Assembly: GCA_963695375.1 (NCBI GenBank)
Contig: OY968767.1
Span: 1,426,001-1,490,000, forward strand
DNA length: 64,000 nucleotides
Direction of reading: 5' to 3'
Origin: JACCVL01 sp963695375
Lineage (GTDB): Bacteria > Actinomycetota > Actinomycetes > Propionibacteriales > Nocardioidaceae
The notes under the pieces were generated by a model that worked only from the letters and a program-made list of their open reading frames with translations, was not told the origin of the DNA and searched no databases. The translations under genes and the position numbers were made by a program. The stretch's first letter is position 1, and every line of letters begins with the position of its first letter. Shown here piece after piece: positions 15,925 to 25,295 of the stretch.

Positions 15925-17645
15925 GCCCGCCGGGCGCCGGCTACGACTACGTCATCGTCGGCGGCGGTTCGGCAGGCTGCGCGCTGGCCAACCGACTCAG
16001 CGCCGACCCGTCCACCAGCGTGCTGGTCCTGGAGGCGGGTCGCTCCGACTTCATCGCCGACCCGTTCATCCACATGCCCGCCGCGCTGCCGTTCCCGATC
16101 GGCAGCCGGCTCTACGACTGGCGGTACGAGTCCGAGCCCGAGCCGTACATGGGCGGGCGGAAGGTGTTCCACGCCCGCGGCAAGGTGCTGGGCGGGTCGA
16201 GCAGCATCAACGGCATGATCTTCCAGCGCGGGAACCCGCTGGACTACGAGCGCTGGGCCGCCGACAAGGGCATGGACCAGTGGGACTACGCGCACTGCCT
16301 GCCCTACTTCAAGCGGATGGAGACCTGCCTGGCCGGCGCCGACCAGTGGCGCGGTGGGTCCGGGCCCCTGGTGCTTGAGCGCGGCCCGGCCGAGAACCCG
16401 CTGTTCGGTGCGCTCTTCGAGGCCGCCGTGCAGGCCGGCCATCTGCTGACCGACGACGTGAACGGCTACCGGCAGGAAGGCTTCGCTCGGTTCGACCGCA
16501 ACCTGCACCGGGGGCGCCGGCTCTCCGCGGCCCGGGCCTACCTGCACCCGGTCATGAGCCGCCCCAACCTCACCGTGGAGACGCTGGCGCGCACGACCCG
16601 GATCCGGTTCGAGGGTCGCCGTGCTGTCGGGGTGGACTACCTGCGGGCCGGACGGGCTCGCCGCCACGTCCGCGCCGGTGAGGTCGTGCTGACTGCCGGG
16701 GCGATCGGCTCCCCACAGCTGCTGCAGCTGTCCGGGGTCGGCAACGCCGAGGACCTGCGCGCGCTCGGCATCGACGTGGTCGCGGACGTGCCCGGGGTCG
16801 GTGAGCACCTGCAGGACCACCTCGAGGTCTACATCCAATACGCGAGCAGGCTGCCGGTGTCGATCGCGCCTGGGCTGAAGATGTGGCGCCGGCCGATGAT
16901 CGGCGCGCAGTGGCTGTTCCAGCGCAAGGGACTGGGCGCGACCAACCACTTCGAGGGCGGCGGCTTCGCCCGCAGCAACGAGGCGGTCGACTACCCCAAC
17001 CTGATGTTCCACTTCCTGCCGATCGCGATCCGGTACGACGGAACCTCGCCCACCAAGGGGCACGGCTACCAGGTGCACGTCGGCCCGATGTACTCCGACG
17101 CCCGCGGCACGGTGAAGATCCGCAGCACCAACCCGGCCCAACACCCGGCGCTGCGGTTCAACTACCTGTCGACCGAGCAGGACCGGCGGGAATGGGTCGA
17201 GGCGATCCGGGTGGCGCGAAACCTCCTCAACCAGCCGGCCTTCGCGCCGTACAACGACGGTGAGCTGTCACCGGGGCCGTCGGTGGAGACCGACGAGGAG
17301 ATCCTCGAGTGGGTGGCGGCGGACGCCGAGACCGCGCTGCACCCGTCCTGCACTGCCCGGATGGGCGTCGACGACATGTCGGTCCTCGACCCGAACAGCC
17401 TGCGGGTGCACGACGTGGAGGGGTTGCGGGTCGTCGACGCGTCGTCGATGCCGTACGTCACCAACGGCAACATCTATGCGCCGGTGATGATGGTGGCCGA
17501 GAAGGCCGCCGATCTGATCGCGGGCAACACCCCGCTGCCGCCGTCGGATGCGCCGTTCTACCGACACCGGGACGGGTCGCCGACGTACCCTCCAGGTGAC
17601 CCCCGCAACGGGGTGCCCCCTAGCGGTCAGGGAGACCGTCGATGA
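15921..17645 (+). CDS. betA: choline dehydrogenase-like GMC oxidoreductase
   Basis: A 574-residue FAD-dependent glucose-methanol-choline oxidoreductase that should oxidise choline to betaine aldehyde, passing electrons to the respiratory chain. The N-terminal FAD motif YVIVGGGSAGCALANRLS, the GMC signature GKVLGGSSSINGMIFQRG and the C-terminal active-site region HPSCTARMG ... SSMPYVTNGN are present. ATG 15921 overlaps the betB stop by 4 nt and the proV start overlaps its own stop. Pairing with betB and a betaine-type ABC transporter supports choline rather than another alcohol. Confidence 0.9.
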   Translation: MSPPGAGYDYVIVGGGSAGCALANRLSADPSTSVLVLEAGRSDFIADPFIHMPAALPFPIGSRLYDWRYESEPEPYMGGRKVFHARGKVLGGSSSINGMIFQRGNPLDYERWAADKGMDQWDYAHCLPYFKRMETCLAGADQWRGGSGPLVLERGPAENPLFGALFEAAVQAGHLLTDDVNGYRQEGFARFDRNLHRGRRLSAARAYLHPVMSRPNLTVETLARTTRIRFEGRRAVGVDYLRAGRARRHVRAGEVVLTAGAIGSPQLLQLSGVGNAEDLRALGIDVVADVPGVGEHLQDHLEVYIQYASRLPVSIAPGLKMWRRPMIGAQWLFQRKGLGATNHFEGGGFARSNEAVDYPNLMFHFLPIAIRYDGTSPTKGHGYQVHVGPMYSDARGTVKIRSTNPAQHPALRFNYLSTEQDRREWVEAIRVARNLLNQPAFAPYNDGELSPGPSVETDEEILEWVAADAETALHPSCTARMGVDDMSVLDPNSLRVHDVEGLRVVDASSMPYVTNGNIYAPVMMVAEKAADLIAGNTPLPPSDAPFYRHRDGSPTYPPGDPRNGVPPSGQGDRR

Positions 17646-18748
17646 GTGCCACTGCGAAGCACGAGACGTCCGCGCAGGCCGGGGTGCCTCAACAGCGCCA
17701 CTCCGACGGCGGTGCCCAGGAGGCCGCGCTGTCGGTCCGCGGGCTGTGGAAGGTTTTCGGTCCCAAGGCGGACAAGATCGTGGGCTCGCCGGACGCCGAC
17801 CTGCCCCGTCCGGAGCTGTTGGCGAAGACCGGCTGCACGACCGCGGTCAAGGACGTGTCGTTCGACGTCGCCCCGGGCGAGGTCTTCGTCGTCATGGGGC
17901 TGTCCGGCTCGGGGAAGTCCACGCTGGTGCGCTGCCTCACCCGGCTGATCGAGCCGACCGCCGGTGAGATCCTGCTCGACGGCGAGGACGTCCGGACGAT
18001 GTCCGAGGGACGGCTCCGCGAGCTGCGCCGAAGCCATGTGTCGATGGTCTTCCAGCACTTCGGCCTGCTGCCGCACCGGCGGGTGATCGACAACGTGGCC
18101 TACGGCCTGGAGATCCGCGGCGTGGGCAAGAAGGAGCGGCACGCCAAGGCCCAGGAGATGGTCGACCTGGTCGGGCTGACCGGCAACGAGCAGTCCTACC
18201 CCGACCAGCTCTCCGGGGGCATGCAGCAGCGGGTCGGGCTGGCCCGGGCGCTCGCGGTCGACCCGAGCGTGATGCTGTTCGACGAGCCCTTCTCGGCGCT
18301 CGACCCGTTGATCCGGCGGGACATGCAGAGCGAGGTCATCCGGCTGCACCACGAGGTCGGCAAGACGATGGTCTTCATCACCCACGACCTGGCCGAGGCG
18401 CTCAAGCTCGGCGACCGGATCCTCATCATGCGCGACGGCGAGATGGTCCAGGTCGGACGGCCGGACGAGGTGGTGGCGGCCCCCGCCGACGACTACGTCC
18501 GGGACTTCGTCAGTGACGTGCCGCGCTCGCATGTGGTGACCTTGCGCTGGGTGATGCGCGACCCGCGTCCGGGCGAGTCGCTGGAGGGGCCCGCGATGCC
18601 GCCGGACACGATCGTCCAGCTCGCGGCGAGGACCGCGCTGGACTCCGAGCACCCGGTGCGGGTGATGGACGGTGACCGGCTGCTCGGGCTGGTGGACGAC
18701 GACGACATCCTGCGCGTCATCGTGGCCGAGGAGGGCGCGCCGGCGTGA
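17642..18748 (+). CDS. proV: glycine betaine/choline ABC transporter ATP-binding protein
   Basis: A 368-residue ATPase of the OpuA/ProV type. Walker A GLSGSGKST, signature LSGGMQQRVGLARAL, Walker B VMLFDEPFSALD and the switch His in FITHDLAEAL are present. The N-terminal KVFGP ... CTTAVKDVSFDV block and a C-terminal CBS-like tail (about residues 280-360) are typical of ProV/OpuAA. It energises uptake through the fused permease encoded next. It overlaps betA and proW by 4 nt at either end, so uptake and choline oxidation are one transcriptional unit. Confidence 0.92.
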   Translation: MSATAKHETSAQAGVPQQRHSDGGAQEAALSVRGLWKVFGPKADKIVGSPDADLPRPELLAKTGCTTAVKDVSFDVAPGEVFVVMGLSGSGKSTLVRCLTRLIEPTAGEILLDGEDVRTMSEGRLRELRRSHVSMVFQHFGLLPHRRVIDNVAYGLEIRGVGKKERHAKAQEMVDLVGLTGNEQSYPDQLSGGMQQRVGLARALAVDPSVMLFDEPFSALDPLIRRDMQSEVIRLHHEVGKTMVFITHDLAEALKLGDRILIMRDGEMVQVGRPDEVVAAPADDYVRDFVSDVPRSHVVTLRWVMRDPRPGESLEGPAMPPDTIVQLAARTALDSEHPVRVMDGDRLLGLVDDDDILRVIVAEEGAPA

Positions 18749-20766
18749 GCGTCGCGACCCCGGCACGACCCGCCCCGGCCCCCGACAGCGGACCTCCGGA
18801 GCGGTCGGCGCGCCGGCCGTCGTCCACGGGGTCCAGCCGGTGGTACGCGTTGGTGGGCGTGCTCGCCGCGTGGCTGGCCGGCTGGGCGCTGCTCAAGGGC
18901 CGGCAGACGCTCGAGATCGGCGTCTCGGAGAACACCGACTTCCACCGTTGGCTGAACGGCCTCCGCGACGACTTCGACGCCGCCCGTGACGACAACTGGG
19001 TGCTGCAGTACGTCGTCGGCACGATCAGCGACGGCCTGGACTGGACGGTCGAGACGCTGCAGGAGCTGTTCAGCGCCCCGGCGTTCCCGCGGCCTGTGCC
19101 CGAAGTCGGGTGGCTCGGGGTGGTCGCGCTCGCGACATACGTCGCCCTGGTCTTCGCCGGGGTGCGGATCGCCGCCCTGGTCGCAGCCTCGATGCTCGCC
19201 TTCGGCTTCCTCGGCTACTGGGAGGACAGCATCGACCTGCTGATCGTCACCGGCGTCGCGGTCGCGGTCTGCGTCGCGATCGGGCTGCCGCTGGGGATCT
19301 GGATGGCCCGGAGCAGACGCGCGACCATCGCGTTCACACCGGTGCTGGACGTGATGCAGACGATGCCGTCGTTCGCCTACCTCGTGCCACTGGTGCTGAT
19401 CTTCGGCATCGGCCCGGCGTCGGCGGTGATGACGACGCTGATCTACGCGCTGCCACCGCTGGTGCGCATCTCCGCGCACGGGCTGCGCAACGTGTCACCG
19501 GCGACGATCGAGGCGACGACCTCGCTCGGCTCGACCTCCGGGCAGATCCTGCGCAAGGTTCAGCTGCCGATGGCCCGGCGCACGATCATCGTCGGACTCA
19601 ACCAGACCACCATGGCCGCGCTGTCGATGGCAACGATCGCCGCGCTCATCGACGGTCCCGGGCTCGGCGGGCCGGTGGTCACGGCGCTGCAGAGCCTGAA
19701 CGTCGGGGACGCGTTCGTGGCCGGCCTGTGCATCGTGATCATGGCGATCATGCTCGACCGCACCACCACGGCGGTCAGCGAGCGCTCCGAGGCAGCCGCC
19801 CGGTCCCGGCAGGATCCGCGACTGCGTCAGGTCGTCCTCGCGGTCGGCGCCGTCCTCACCGTCGTCGCCGTCTACGTGTCGCGCACCTACACCAGGTTCG
19901 CGGAGTTCCCGACCAGCCCGGACCTCGGCGACCCGCTGTCCCGCGCAGTGTCGAGCGCCACCGACGCGTTCATCGACGCCTTCGGTCAGGCGACGCAGGA
20001 CTTCAAGGACTTCGTCACCAACGGGCTGATCAACCCGCTCGAGTCGGTGCTGGCCGAGTCGCCCTGGTGGCTCGCGGCCGCCGCCCTGCTGGCGATCGCC
20101 TCGCTGCTCGGCGGTGCGCGAGCCGCGCTGGCGACGGCGGTCTGCCTGCTGATCATCCTCGGCACCGGGCTGTGGAACGAGTCGATGAACACGCTCGCGA
20201 CCACGCTGCTGGCGACCGCGGCGGTGATGCTGCTCGGCGTCGTAGTCGGCGTCTGGATGGGCCGCAGCCGGCGGGTGGACACCGCGGTCAGGCCGATCCT
20301 GGACGCCCTGCAGACGCTGCCGCCGTTCGTCTACCTGGTGCCGGCGCTGGCGCTGTTCGGAGCCAGCCGGCTGACCGCGATCGCCGCCGCGATCGCCTAC
20401 GCCGCCCCGGTCGCGATCAAGATCGTGGCGGACGGCATCCGCGGGGTGTCCGCGACGACGGTGGAGGCAGCGGACTCGGCCGGCTCCAGCAGCCGGCAGA
20501 TGATCACCAAGGTGCAGCTGCCGATGGCCCGCGCGGCGGTCGTGCTCGCGGCCAACCAGGGTCTGCTCTTCGTGCTCGCGATGGTCGTGATCGGCGGCTT
20601 GGTCGGCGGTGGCGGCCTGGGATTCCTGGTGGTGTCGGGGTTCTCCCAGGCCGAGGACTTCGGCAAGGGACTGGCGGCGGGGATCGCGATCACCACGCTC
20701 GGCGTGATGCTGGACCGGATCACGCAGCACACGGCGGCCCGCTACGGGCGGGCAGCCACCAGATGA
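18745..20766 (+). CDS. proW: glycine betaine/choline ABC permease, two ProW domains fused
   Basis: A 673-residue integral membrane protein, about twice the usual ProW length. Two homologous permease halves are seen: the first has its EAA-type loop near residue 250 (SPATIEATTSLGSTSGQ, KVQLPMARR) and the second near residue 565 (SATTVEAADSAGSSSRQ, KVQLPMARA). Each half is preceded by a hydrophilic, probably extracytoplasmic, stretch of about 80 residues after a lone N-terminal membrane helix. A single polypeptide could therefore supply the whole membrane dimer for one ProV pair. GTG 18745 overlaps the proV stop. Confidence 0.9.
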   Translation: MSVATPARPAPAPDSGPPERSARRPSSTGSSRWYALVGVLAAWLAGWALLKGRQTLEIGVSENTDFHRWLNGLRDDFDAARDDNWVLQYVVGTISDGLDWTVETLQELFSAPAFPRPVPEVGWLGVVALATYVALVFAGVRIAALVAASMLAFGFLGYWEDSIDLLIVTGVAVAVCVAIGLPLGIWMARSRRATIAFTPVLDVMQTMPSFAYLVPLVLIFGIGPASAVMTTLIYALPPLVRISAHGLRNVSPATIEATTSLGSTSGQILRKVQLPMARRTIIVGLNQTTMAALSMATIAALIDGPGLGGPVVTALQSLNVGDAFVAGLCIVIMAIMLDRTTTAVSERSEAAARSRQDPRLRQVVLAVGAVLTVVAVYVSRTYTRFAEFPTSPDLGDPLSRAVSSATDAFIDAFGQATQDFKDFVTNGLINPLESVLAESPWWLAAAALLAIASLLGGARAALATAVCLLIILGTGLWNESMNTLATTLLATAAVMLLGVVVGVWMGRSRRVDTAVRPILDALQTLPPFVYLVPALALFGASRLTAIAAAIAYAAPVAIKIVADGIRGVSATTVEAADSAGSSSRQMITKVQLPMARAAVVLAANQGLLFVLAMVVIGGLVGGGGLGFLVVSGFSQAEDFGKGLAAGIAITTLGVMLDRITQHTAARYGRAATR

Positions 20767-20822
20767 CCGACCGGCGGCCGCATGGTGCGGCCGCCGGAGC
20801 AACAGCAGGACAGGAGACGGAC

Positions 20823-21785
20823 GTGGCAGGAGTGGGACGACAGACGCAGCGCCTGGTGGGGCTGTGCGCGGTCGCCGGGCTGGCCCTCGCGGGCTGCGGT
20901 GGCGGAGACATCGAGTCGACGAGCAGCTCTGGCGACTCGGACTGCGGCGACTTCAACATGGCGATCAACCCCTGGGTCGGCTACGAGGCGTCCGCCTACG
21001 TGGTCGGTCAGGTGGCCGCCAACGAGCTCGGCTGCGACGTCGCGTACAAGGACCTCAAGGAGGAGATCGCCTGGCAGGGCTTCGGCACCGGCGAGGTCGA
21101 CGTGGTGATCGAGAACTGGGGGCACGAGGACCTGAAGAAGAAGTACATCGAGCAGCAGGGCACCGCCGTGCGGGTCGGCCCGAACGGCAACATCGGGCTG
21201 ATCGGCTGGTACGTGCCGCCGTGGCTGGCAGAGGAGTACCCGGACGTCCTGGACTGGCAGAACCTGGACGACTACGCCGACGAGTTCGAGACCTCGGAGT
21301 CGAACGGCCAGGGTCAGCTGCTCGACGGTGACCCGTCGTTCGTGACCAACGACGAGGCGCTGGTGGAGAACCTGAACCTCGACTTCGAGGTCGTGTTCGC
21401 CGGCAGCGAGGCGGCACTGATCCAGGCGTTCCGCCAGGCGGAGGCCAACAAGGAGTGGGTGATCGGGTACTTCTACGAGCCGCAGTGGTTCATGTCGGAG
21501 GTCCCGCTGGAGAAGGTGTCGCTACCGCCGTACGAGCCCGGCTGCGACGCCGACCCGGAGAAGGTCGACTGCGACTACCCGGAGTACGTGCTGGACAAGA
21601 TCGCTAGCGCGGAGTTCATGGAGTCCGGCAGCCCGGCCGCCGAGCTGGTGCAGAACTTCGAGTGGACCAACGACGACCAGAACACGGTGGCGAAGTACAT
21701 CGCCGAGGACGGGATGGCGCAGGAGGACGCGGCGGAGAAGTGGATCGAGGACAACCCGGACAAGGTGCAGGCCTGGCTCCCCTGA
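20823..21785 (+). CDS. proX: glycine betaine/choline-binding lipoprotein
   Basis: A 320-residue substrate-binding lipoprotein for the ABC transporter. GTG 20823 is chosen over the overlapping ATG at 20763 because AGGAG lies 6 nt upstream and the product then starts directly with a signal sequence ending in lipobox LAGC (Cys about residue 25). The OpuAC domain starts with INPWVGYEASAYVVGQ, shows WQGFGTGEVDVVIENWG and many aromatic residues (WYVPPW, YFYEPQWF) suited to a cation-pi cage for a trimethylammonium group. Aspartate- and glutamate-rich surface. It is the last gene before a strong inverted repeat. Confidence 0.9.
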   Translation: MAGVGRQTQRLVGLCAVAGLALAGCGGGDIESTSSSGDSDCGDFNMAINPWVGYEASAYVVGQVAANELGCDVAYKDLKEEIAWQGFGTGEVDVVIENWGHEDLKKKYIEQQGTAVRVGPNGNIGLIGWYVPPWLAEEYPDVLDWQNLDDYADEFETSESNGQGQLLDGDPSFVTNDEALVENLNLDFEVVFAGSEAALIQAFRQAEANKEWVIGYFYEPQWFMSEVPLEKVSLPPYEPGCDADPEKVDCDYPEYVLDKIASAEFMESGSPAAELVQNFEWTNDDQNTVAKYIAEDGMAQEDAAEKWIEDNPDKVQAWLP

Positions 21786-21813
21786 CCCGCCCCACCCCCA
21801 CCCACCCCCTGCC

Positions 21814-21864
21814 CACGATCCGCGACTTTTGCAGGCCCCTGGTCTGCGAAAGTCGCGGATCGTG
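21814..21864. repeat. inverted pair of the 21-bp dispersed repeat forming a long hairpin
   Basis: Arms at 21814-21834 and 21844-21864 match at 20 of 21 positions, the odd pair being a G-U wobble in RNA, with a 9-nt loop. It lies 28 bp after the proX stop beyond a C-rich run. It is not followed by a T tract, so factor-independent termination is uncertain, but it could stop or protect the transcript. The arm sequence recurs at five other loci in the window. Confidence 0.85.
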
Positions 21865-21922
21865 ACCGTTTTGGGGGTGGTGGGGAGGGTGGCTTGACAA
21901 CGGCGACGGCAGGGGAGGACGG

Positions 21923-21928
21923 TAGGCT
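21923..21928 (+). promoter_or_regulatory. -10-like TAGGCT of the dimethylglycine-oxidase/ETF operon
   Basis: TAGGCT matches the -10 pattern of this genome. A TTGACA at 21894-21899 is 23 bp upstream, too far for a standard -35. The operator-like palindrome is centred 31 bp downstream. Confidence 0.4.
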
Positions 21929-21950
21929 CTGTTCCGCATAGCGCGTCCCC

Positions 21951-21967
21951 GTTGCACAGGACGCAAC
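21951..21967. promoter_or_regulatory. GTTGCA-CAGGA-CGCAAC palindrome, candidate IclR operator
   Basis: It differs from the perfect copy before betB at one arm position, and even the spacer (CAGGA versus CAGGG) is nearly the same. It lies 33 bp before ATG 22001, between the -10-like box and the start codon. Confidence 0.6.
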
Positions 21968-22000
21968 AGTTAGCCCGAGACCGTGAGGCGAAGGATCGAT

Positions 22001-24517
22001 ATGGCAACCGTCCCGCACAGCGCCAGCGTGGTGGTCATCGGAGCCGGCATCGTCGGCAACAGCGTGGTCGCGCACCTGGCCCGGCTGGGTTGGCGCGACA
22101 TCGTGCAGATCGACAAGGGGCCGCTGCCGAACCCCGGCGGCTCGACCGGGCACGCGTCCAACTTCATCTTCCCGGTGGACCACTCCCGCGAGATCACCGA
22201 CCTCACCCTGGACAGCGTCCGGCAGTACCGGGAGATGGGCGTCTTCACCCAGTCCGGCGGCTTCGAGGTGGCCCGCACCGAGGAGCGGATGGAGGAGCTC
22301 CGGCGCCGGATGTCGTCGGCGCGCGCGTGGGGCATCGAGTCCGAGCTGGTCACCCCCGAGCAGGTGGTCGAGCAGGTCCCGTTCCTGGACCCCTCCGTCA
22401 TCGTCGGCGCGTTCTGGACGCCGACGGTGGGCGTCGTCGACTCCGTCCGGGCGGGCACCATCATGCGGGAGGAGGCGCAGCAGCTCGGCGCGCTGCACGT
22501 GGTCTCCACCGTCGAGGTGACCGGGATCGACGTCGAGGACGGCCGGATCCGTCGGGTTCGCACCGACGGCGGCGACGTGGAGACCGACACGGTCCTCGTC
22601 GCCTGCGGCGTCTGGAGTCCGAAGGTGGCCGCGATGGCCGGGGTGCACATCCCGCTGACGCCGGCCGTGCACCAGATGATCAGCGTCGGCCCGATCCCGC
22701 AGCTCACCGAGCGGCCCGGCGAGATCTCGTTCCCGATCGTCCGGGACATGGACACGTTCTGCTACGAACGTCAGCACGGCAGCGACATGGAGGTGGGCTC
22801 CTACGCCCACCGGGCGATCCTGCACGATGCGGAGGAGATCCCGTCGATCGACCAGGCCAAGCTCTCCCCGACCGAGATGCCGTTCACCTCCGACGACTTC
22901 GACCTGCAGCTCGAGCAGGCCTTCGAGCTGATGCCCGATGCCCTCGGCGCTGACGGGGCCGAGATCCGGTACGCCATCAACGGACTGCTCTCGCTGACCC
23001 CGGACGGTGCGCCGATCCTCGGTGAGTCCCCGGAGCTGGCCGGGCTCTGGTCCGCAGCCGCGGTGTGGGTCAAAGAGGGCCCCGGGGTCGGCCGGCTGGT
23101 CGCCGAGTGGATGACCCACGGCAACCCCGAGATCGACGCAAGCCACTCCGACATCGCCCGGTTCTACCCGCACCAGACCACTCGCACGCACATCCGCGCA
23201 CGCACCGGCGAGGCGTTCAACAAGACCTACGGCATCGTGCATCCAGGCGAGCAGTGGTCGAGCGACCGCGGCAAGCGCTGGGCACCGATGGCGGCCAGCC
23301 AGCGGGAGCTGGGGGCGGAGTTCTTCGAGGCGGTCGGCTGGGAGCGCCCGTTCTGGTACGGGTGCAACGAGTCGCTGCTCGGTGACTACGGCGACCGGGT
23401 GCTGCCCCGCGAGCACGAGTGGGACTCCCGGTGGTGGTCCCCGATCATCAACGCCGAGCACCTCGCGATGCGCGAGCGAGCCGGTGTCGTGGATCTCTCC
23501 GCGTTCGCCATCTTCGACGTGGTGGGCCCGCGGGCGGCGGAGGCGGTGCAGGGGATCGTCGTCGCCCAGGCCGACGTCCCGCCGGGCCGGGTCGTCTACA
23601 CCCCGGTGCTCGACGAGCGCGGCGGCTTCCGCTCGGACCTGACCGTGATGCGGCTCGCGCACGACCACTACCGGGTGGTCACCGGCGGCGCGCACGGCAT
23701 GGTCGACCGCAAGTGGTTCAGCGACCGGATGCCGGCGGACGGCTCCGCCCAGGTGGTGGACCAGACGTCGGCGTACACCACGATCGGCCTGTGGGGTCCG
23801 CGGGCGCGCGACATCCTCGGGGCGCTCACCGCCGCCGACATCAGCCACGAGGGCTTCGGCTTCGGCCGGTGCCGGAGCATCGAGGTCGACTCGCTGTCCG
23901 TGCTCGCGTCGCGGATCTCCTACGTCGGCGAGCTCGGGTGGGAGCTGTACGTGCCGATGGAGCAGGGCGGCCGGCTGTGGGAGCTTCTGCACGGTGCCGG
24001 CCGCGAGCACGGCGCGGTCCCGGTCGGGATCGGTGTCTATGCGACCACCGGGCGGCTCGAGAAGGGCTACCGCGCCCTCGGCTTCGAGCTCGACAGCGAG
24101 CGCACCATCGTCGAGGCGAGCATGCAGCGGCCGCGGGTCAAGGACGCGGACTTCGTCGGCCGGGAGGCCTACCTCAAACAGCGCTCGGAGGACCCGGTCA
24201 GCGTGCTGTGCACGTTGACCGTCGACGACCACACGTCGTCCTCGGGGATGCGGCGGTTCATGCTCGGCGGCGAGCCGATCCTCACCCGGGAGGGCGAGCC
24301 GTTGGTGGACGGGCACGGGCACCGTCCGTACGTCACCTCGGCCGGCTCGGCGCCGTCGCTCGGTCGGCACCTGCTGATGGCCTACCTCCCACCGGAGCAG
24401 GCGGTCGTCGGCACCGACCTGTCTGTCAGCTACATGGAGGAGCGCTATCCGGTCACCGTGGCCGCCGCCGACGCGACTCCGTTGTTCGACCCCGCCAACG
24501 ACCGGATCCGGGGGTAG
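22001..24517 (+). CDS. dimethylglycine oxidase/dehydrogenase-like FAD + GcvT protein
   Basis: An 838-residue flavoprotein with the architecture of dimethylglycine oxidase and sarcosine/dimethylglycine dehydrogenases. Residues about 8-375 are a DAO FAD domain (VVVIGAGIVGNSV; GSTGHA with His51 at the usual covalent-flavin position), followed by a short FAO_M segment and a THF-binding GcvT domain (about 435-715) with its C-terminal barrel. It should demethylate dimethylglycine or sarcosine and load the C1 unit on THF as methylene-THF. AAGGA lies 5 nt before ATG 22001. ETF genes follow immediately, suggesting a dehydrogenase that uses ETF rather than oxygen (inference). Confidence 0.87.
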   Translation: MATVPHSASVVVIGAGIVGNSVVAHLARLGWRDIVQIDKGPLPNPGGSTGHASNFIFPVDHSREITDLTLDSVRQYREMGVFTQSGGFEVARTEERMEELRRRMSSARAWGIESELVTPEQVVEQVPFLDPSVIVGAFWTPTVGVVDSVRAGTIMREEAQQLGALHVVSTVEVTGIDVEDGRIRRVRTDGGDVETDTVLVACGVWSPKVAAMAGVHIPLTPAVHQMISVGPIPQLTERPGEISFPIVRDMDTFCYERQHGSDMEVGSYAHRAILHDAEEIPSIDQAKLSPTEMPFTSDDFDLQLEQAFELMPDALGADGAEIRYAINGLLSLTPDGAPILGESPELAGLWSAAAVWVKEGPGVGRLVAEWMTHGNPEIDASHSDIARFYPHQTTRTHIRARTGEAFNKTYGIVHPGEQWSSDRGKRWAPMAASQRELGAEFFEAVGWERPFWYGCNESLLGDYGDRVLPREHEWDSRWWSPIINAEHLAMRERAGVVDLSAFAIFDVVGPRAAEAVQGIVVAQADVPPGRVVYTPVLDERGGFRSDLTVMRLAHDHYRVVTGGAHGMVDRKWFSDRMPADGSAQVVDQTSAYTTIGLWGPRARDILGALTAADISHEGFGFGRCRSIEVDSLSVLASRISYVGELGWELYVPMEQGGRLWELLHGAGREHGAVPVGIGVYATTGRLEKGYRALGFELDSERTIVEASMQRPRVKDADFVGREAYLKQRSEDPVSVLCTLTVDDHTSSSGMRRFMLGGEPILTREGEPLVDGHGHRPYVTSAGSAPSLGRHLLMAYLPPEQAVVGTDLSVSYMEERYPVTVAAADATPLFDPANDRIRG

Positions 24518-24521
24518 TGCC

Positions 24522-25295
24522 GTGGTGAATGTCCTGGTCTGCATCAAGCGGGTGCCCGACGTGTCGGGTCAGATCCTGCTCAGCCCCGACGGCCAGTCGG
24601 TCGATGCCCGGCACGTCGGGTTCACGGTCAGCGCGCACGAGGAGTGTGCGGTCGAGCTGGCCATCCAGGTGGCGGCAGCCACCGGGGGCGAGGCCACCGT
24701 GCTGACGGTCGGCTCGACGGACGCGGTCGAACAGCTGCGCGACGCGCTGGCAGTGGGCTGCGCGCACGCGTTGCTGGTCGAGGCCGACACCGACCGGCTC
24801 GGCCCCGTCGACGTGGCCACGGCGATCGCGGACGTGGTCGAGACCGCGCAGGTCGACGGCACGACGTACGACCTCGTGCTGCTCGGCAACGACGCGGCCG
24901 ATACGGGCGACTTCCAGGTCCCGGTGCGGCTGGCGTACCTGCTCGGCCGGCCGGTGGTGACCGGGATCTCGACCGTGCAGGTGCACGACGGGGTCGCGGA
25001 GGCGCACGGTGACGGGCCGGAGGGGCCGGAGGTCTTCGAGCTGCCCCTGCCCGCCGTGGTGGCGGTGATGGAGGGCGGCGTCGCGCCGCGCTACCCGTCG
25101 GTGATGGGGCGGATGAAGGCGAAGAAGGTGCCCGTCGAGACCGTGCCGGCGAAGCGGGAGCCGGTCGGGTCCGGCCGGGTCGGGCTCCGACTGCCGCCCG
25201 AGCAGCCGAGCCAGGTGGAGATCCTCGGCGAGGGGCCGGCAGCCGCGCCGGTCGTGGTCGACCTGCTGGAGAAGCTGGGGGTGGTGGCGCGATGA
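24522..25295 (+). CDS. etfB: electron transfer flavoprotein beta subunit
   Basis: A 257-residue ETF beta subunit: it begins NVLVCIKRVPDVSG and contains the domain core NDAADTGDFQVPVRLAYLLG and the recognition-loop region YPSVMGRMKAKKVPVE. With EtfA it binds FAD and AMP and carries electrons from flavoprotein dehydrogenases to the quinone pool. It starts 5 nt after the dimethylglycine gene; GTG 24522 and GTG 24525 are both possible, the second giving the family-like N-terminus MNVLVCIK. etfA overlaps its stop. Placement makes the upstream dimethylglycine enzyme the likely electron donor. Confidence 0.9.
   Translation: MVNVLVCIKRVPDVSGQILLSPDGQSVDARHVGFTVSAHEECAVELAIQVAAATGGEATVLTVGSTDAVEQLRDALAVGCAHALLVEADTDRLGPVDVATAIADVVETAQVDGTTYDLVLLGNDAADTGDFQVPVRLAYLLGRPVVTGISTVQVHDGVAEAHGDGPEGPEVFELPLPAVVAVMEGGVAPRYPSVMGRMKAKKVPVETVPAKREPVGSGRVGLRLPPEQPSQVEILGEGPAAAPVVVDLLEKLGVVAR

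Noticed and set aside
21575..24547. 990-codon minus-strand open frame over the dimethylglycine gene
   Set aside because: High-GC shadow frame without motifs; the plus strand encodes a clear FAD/GcvT protein.
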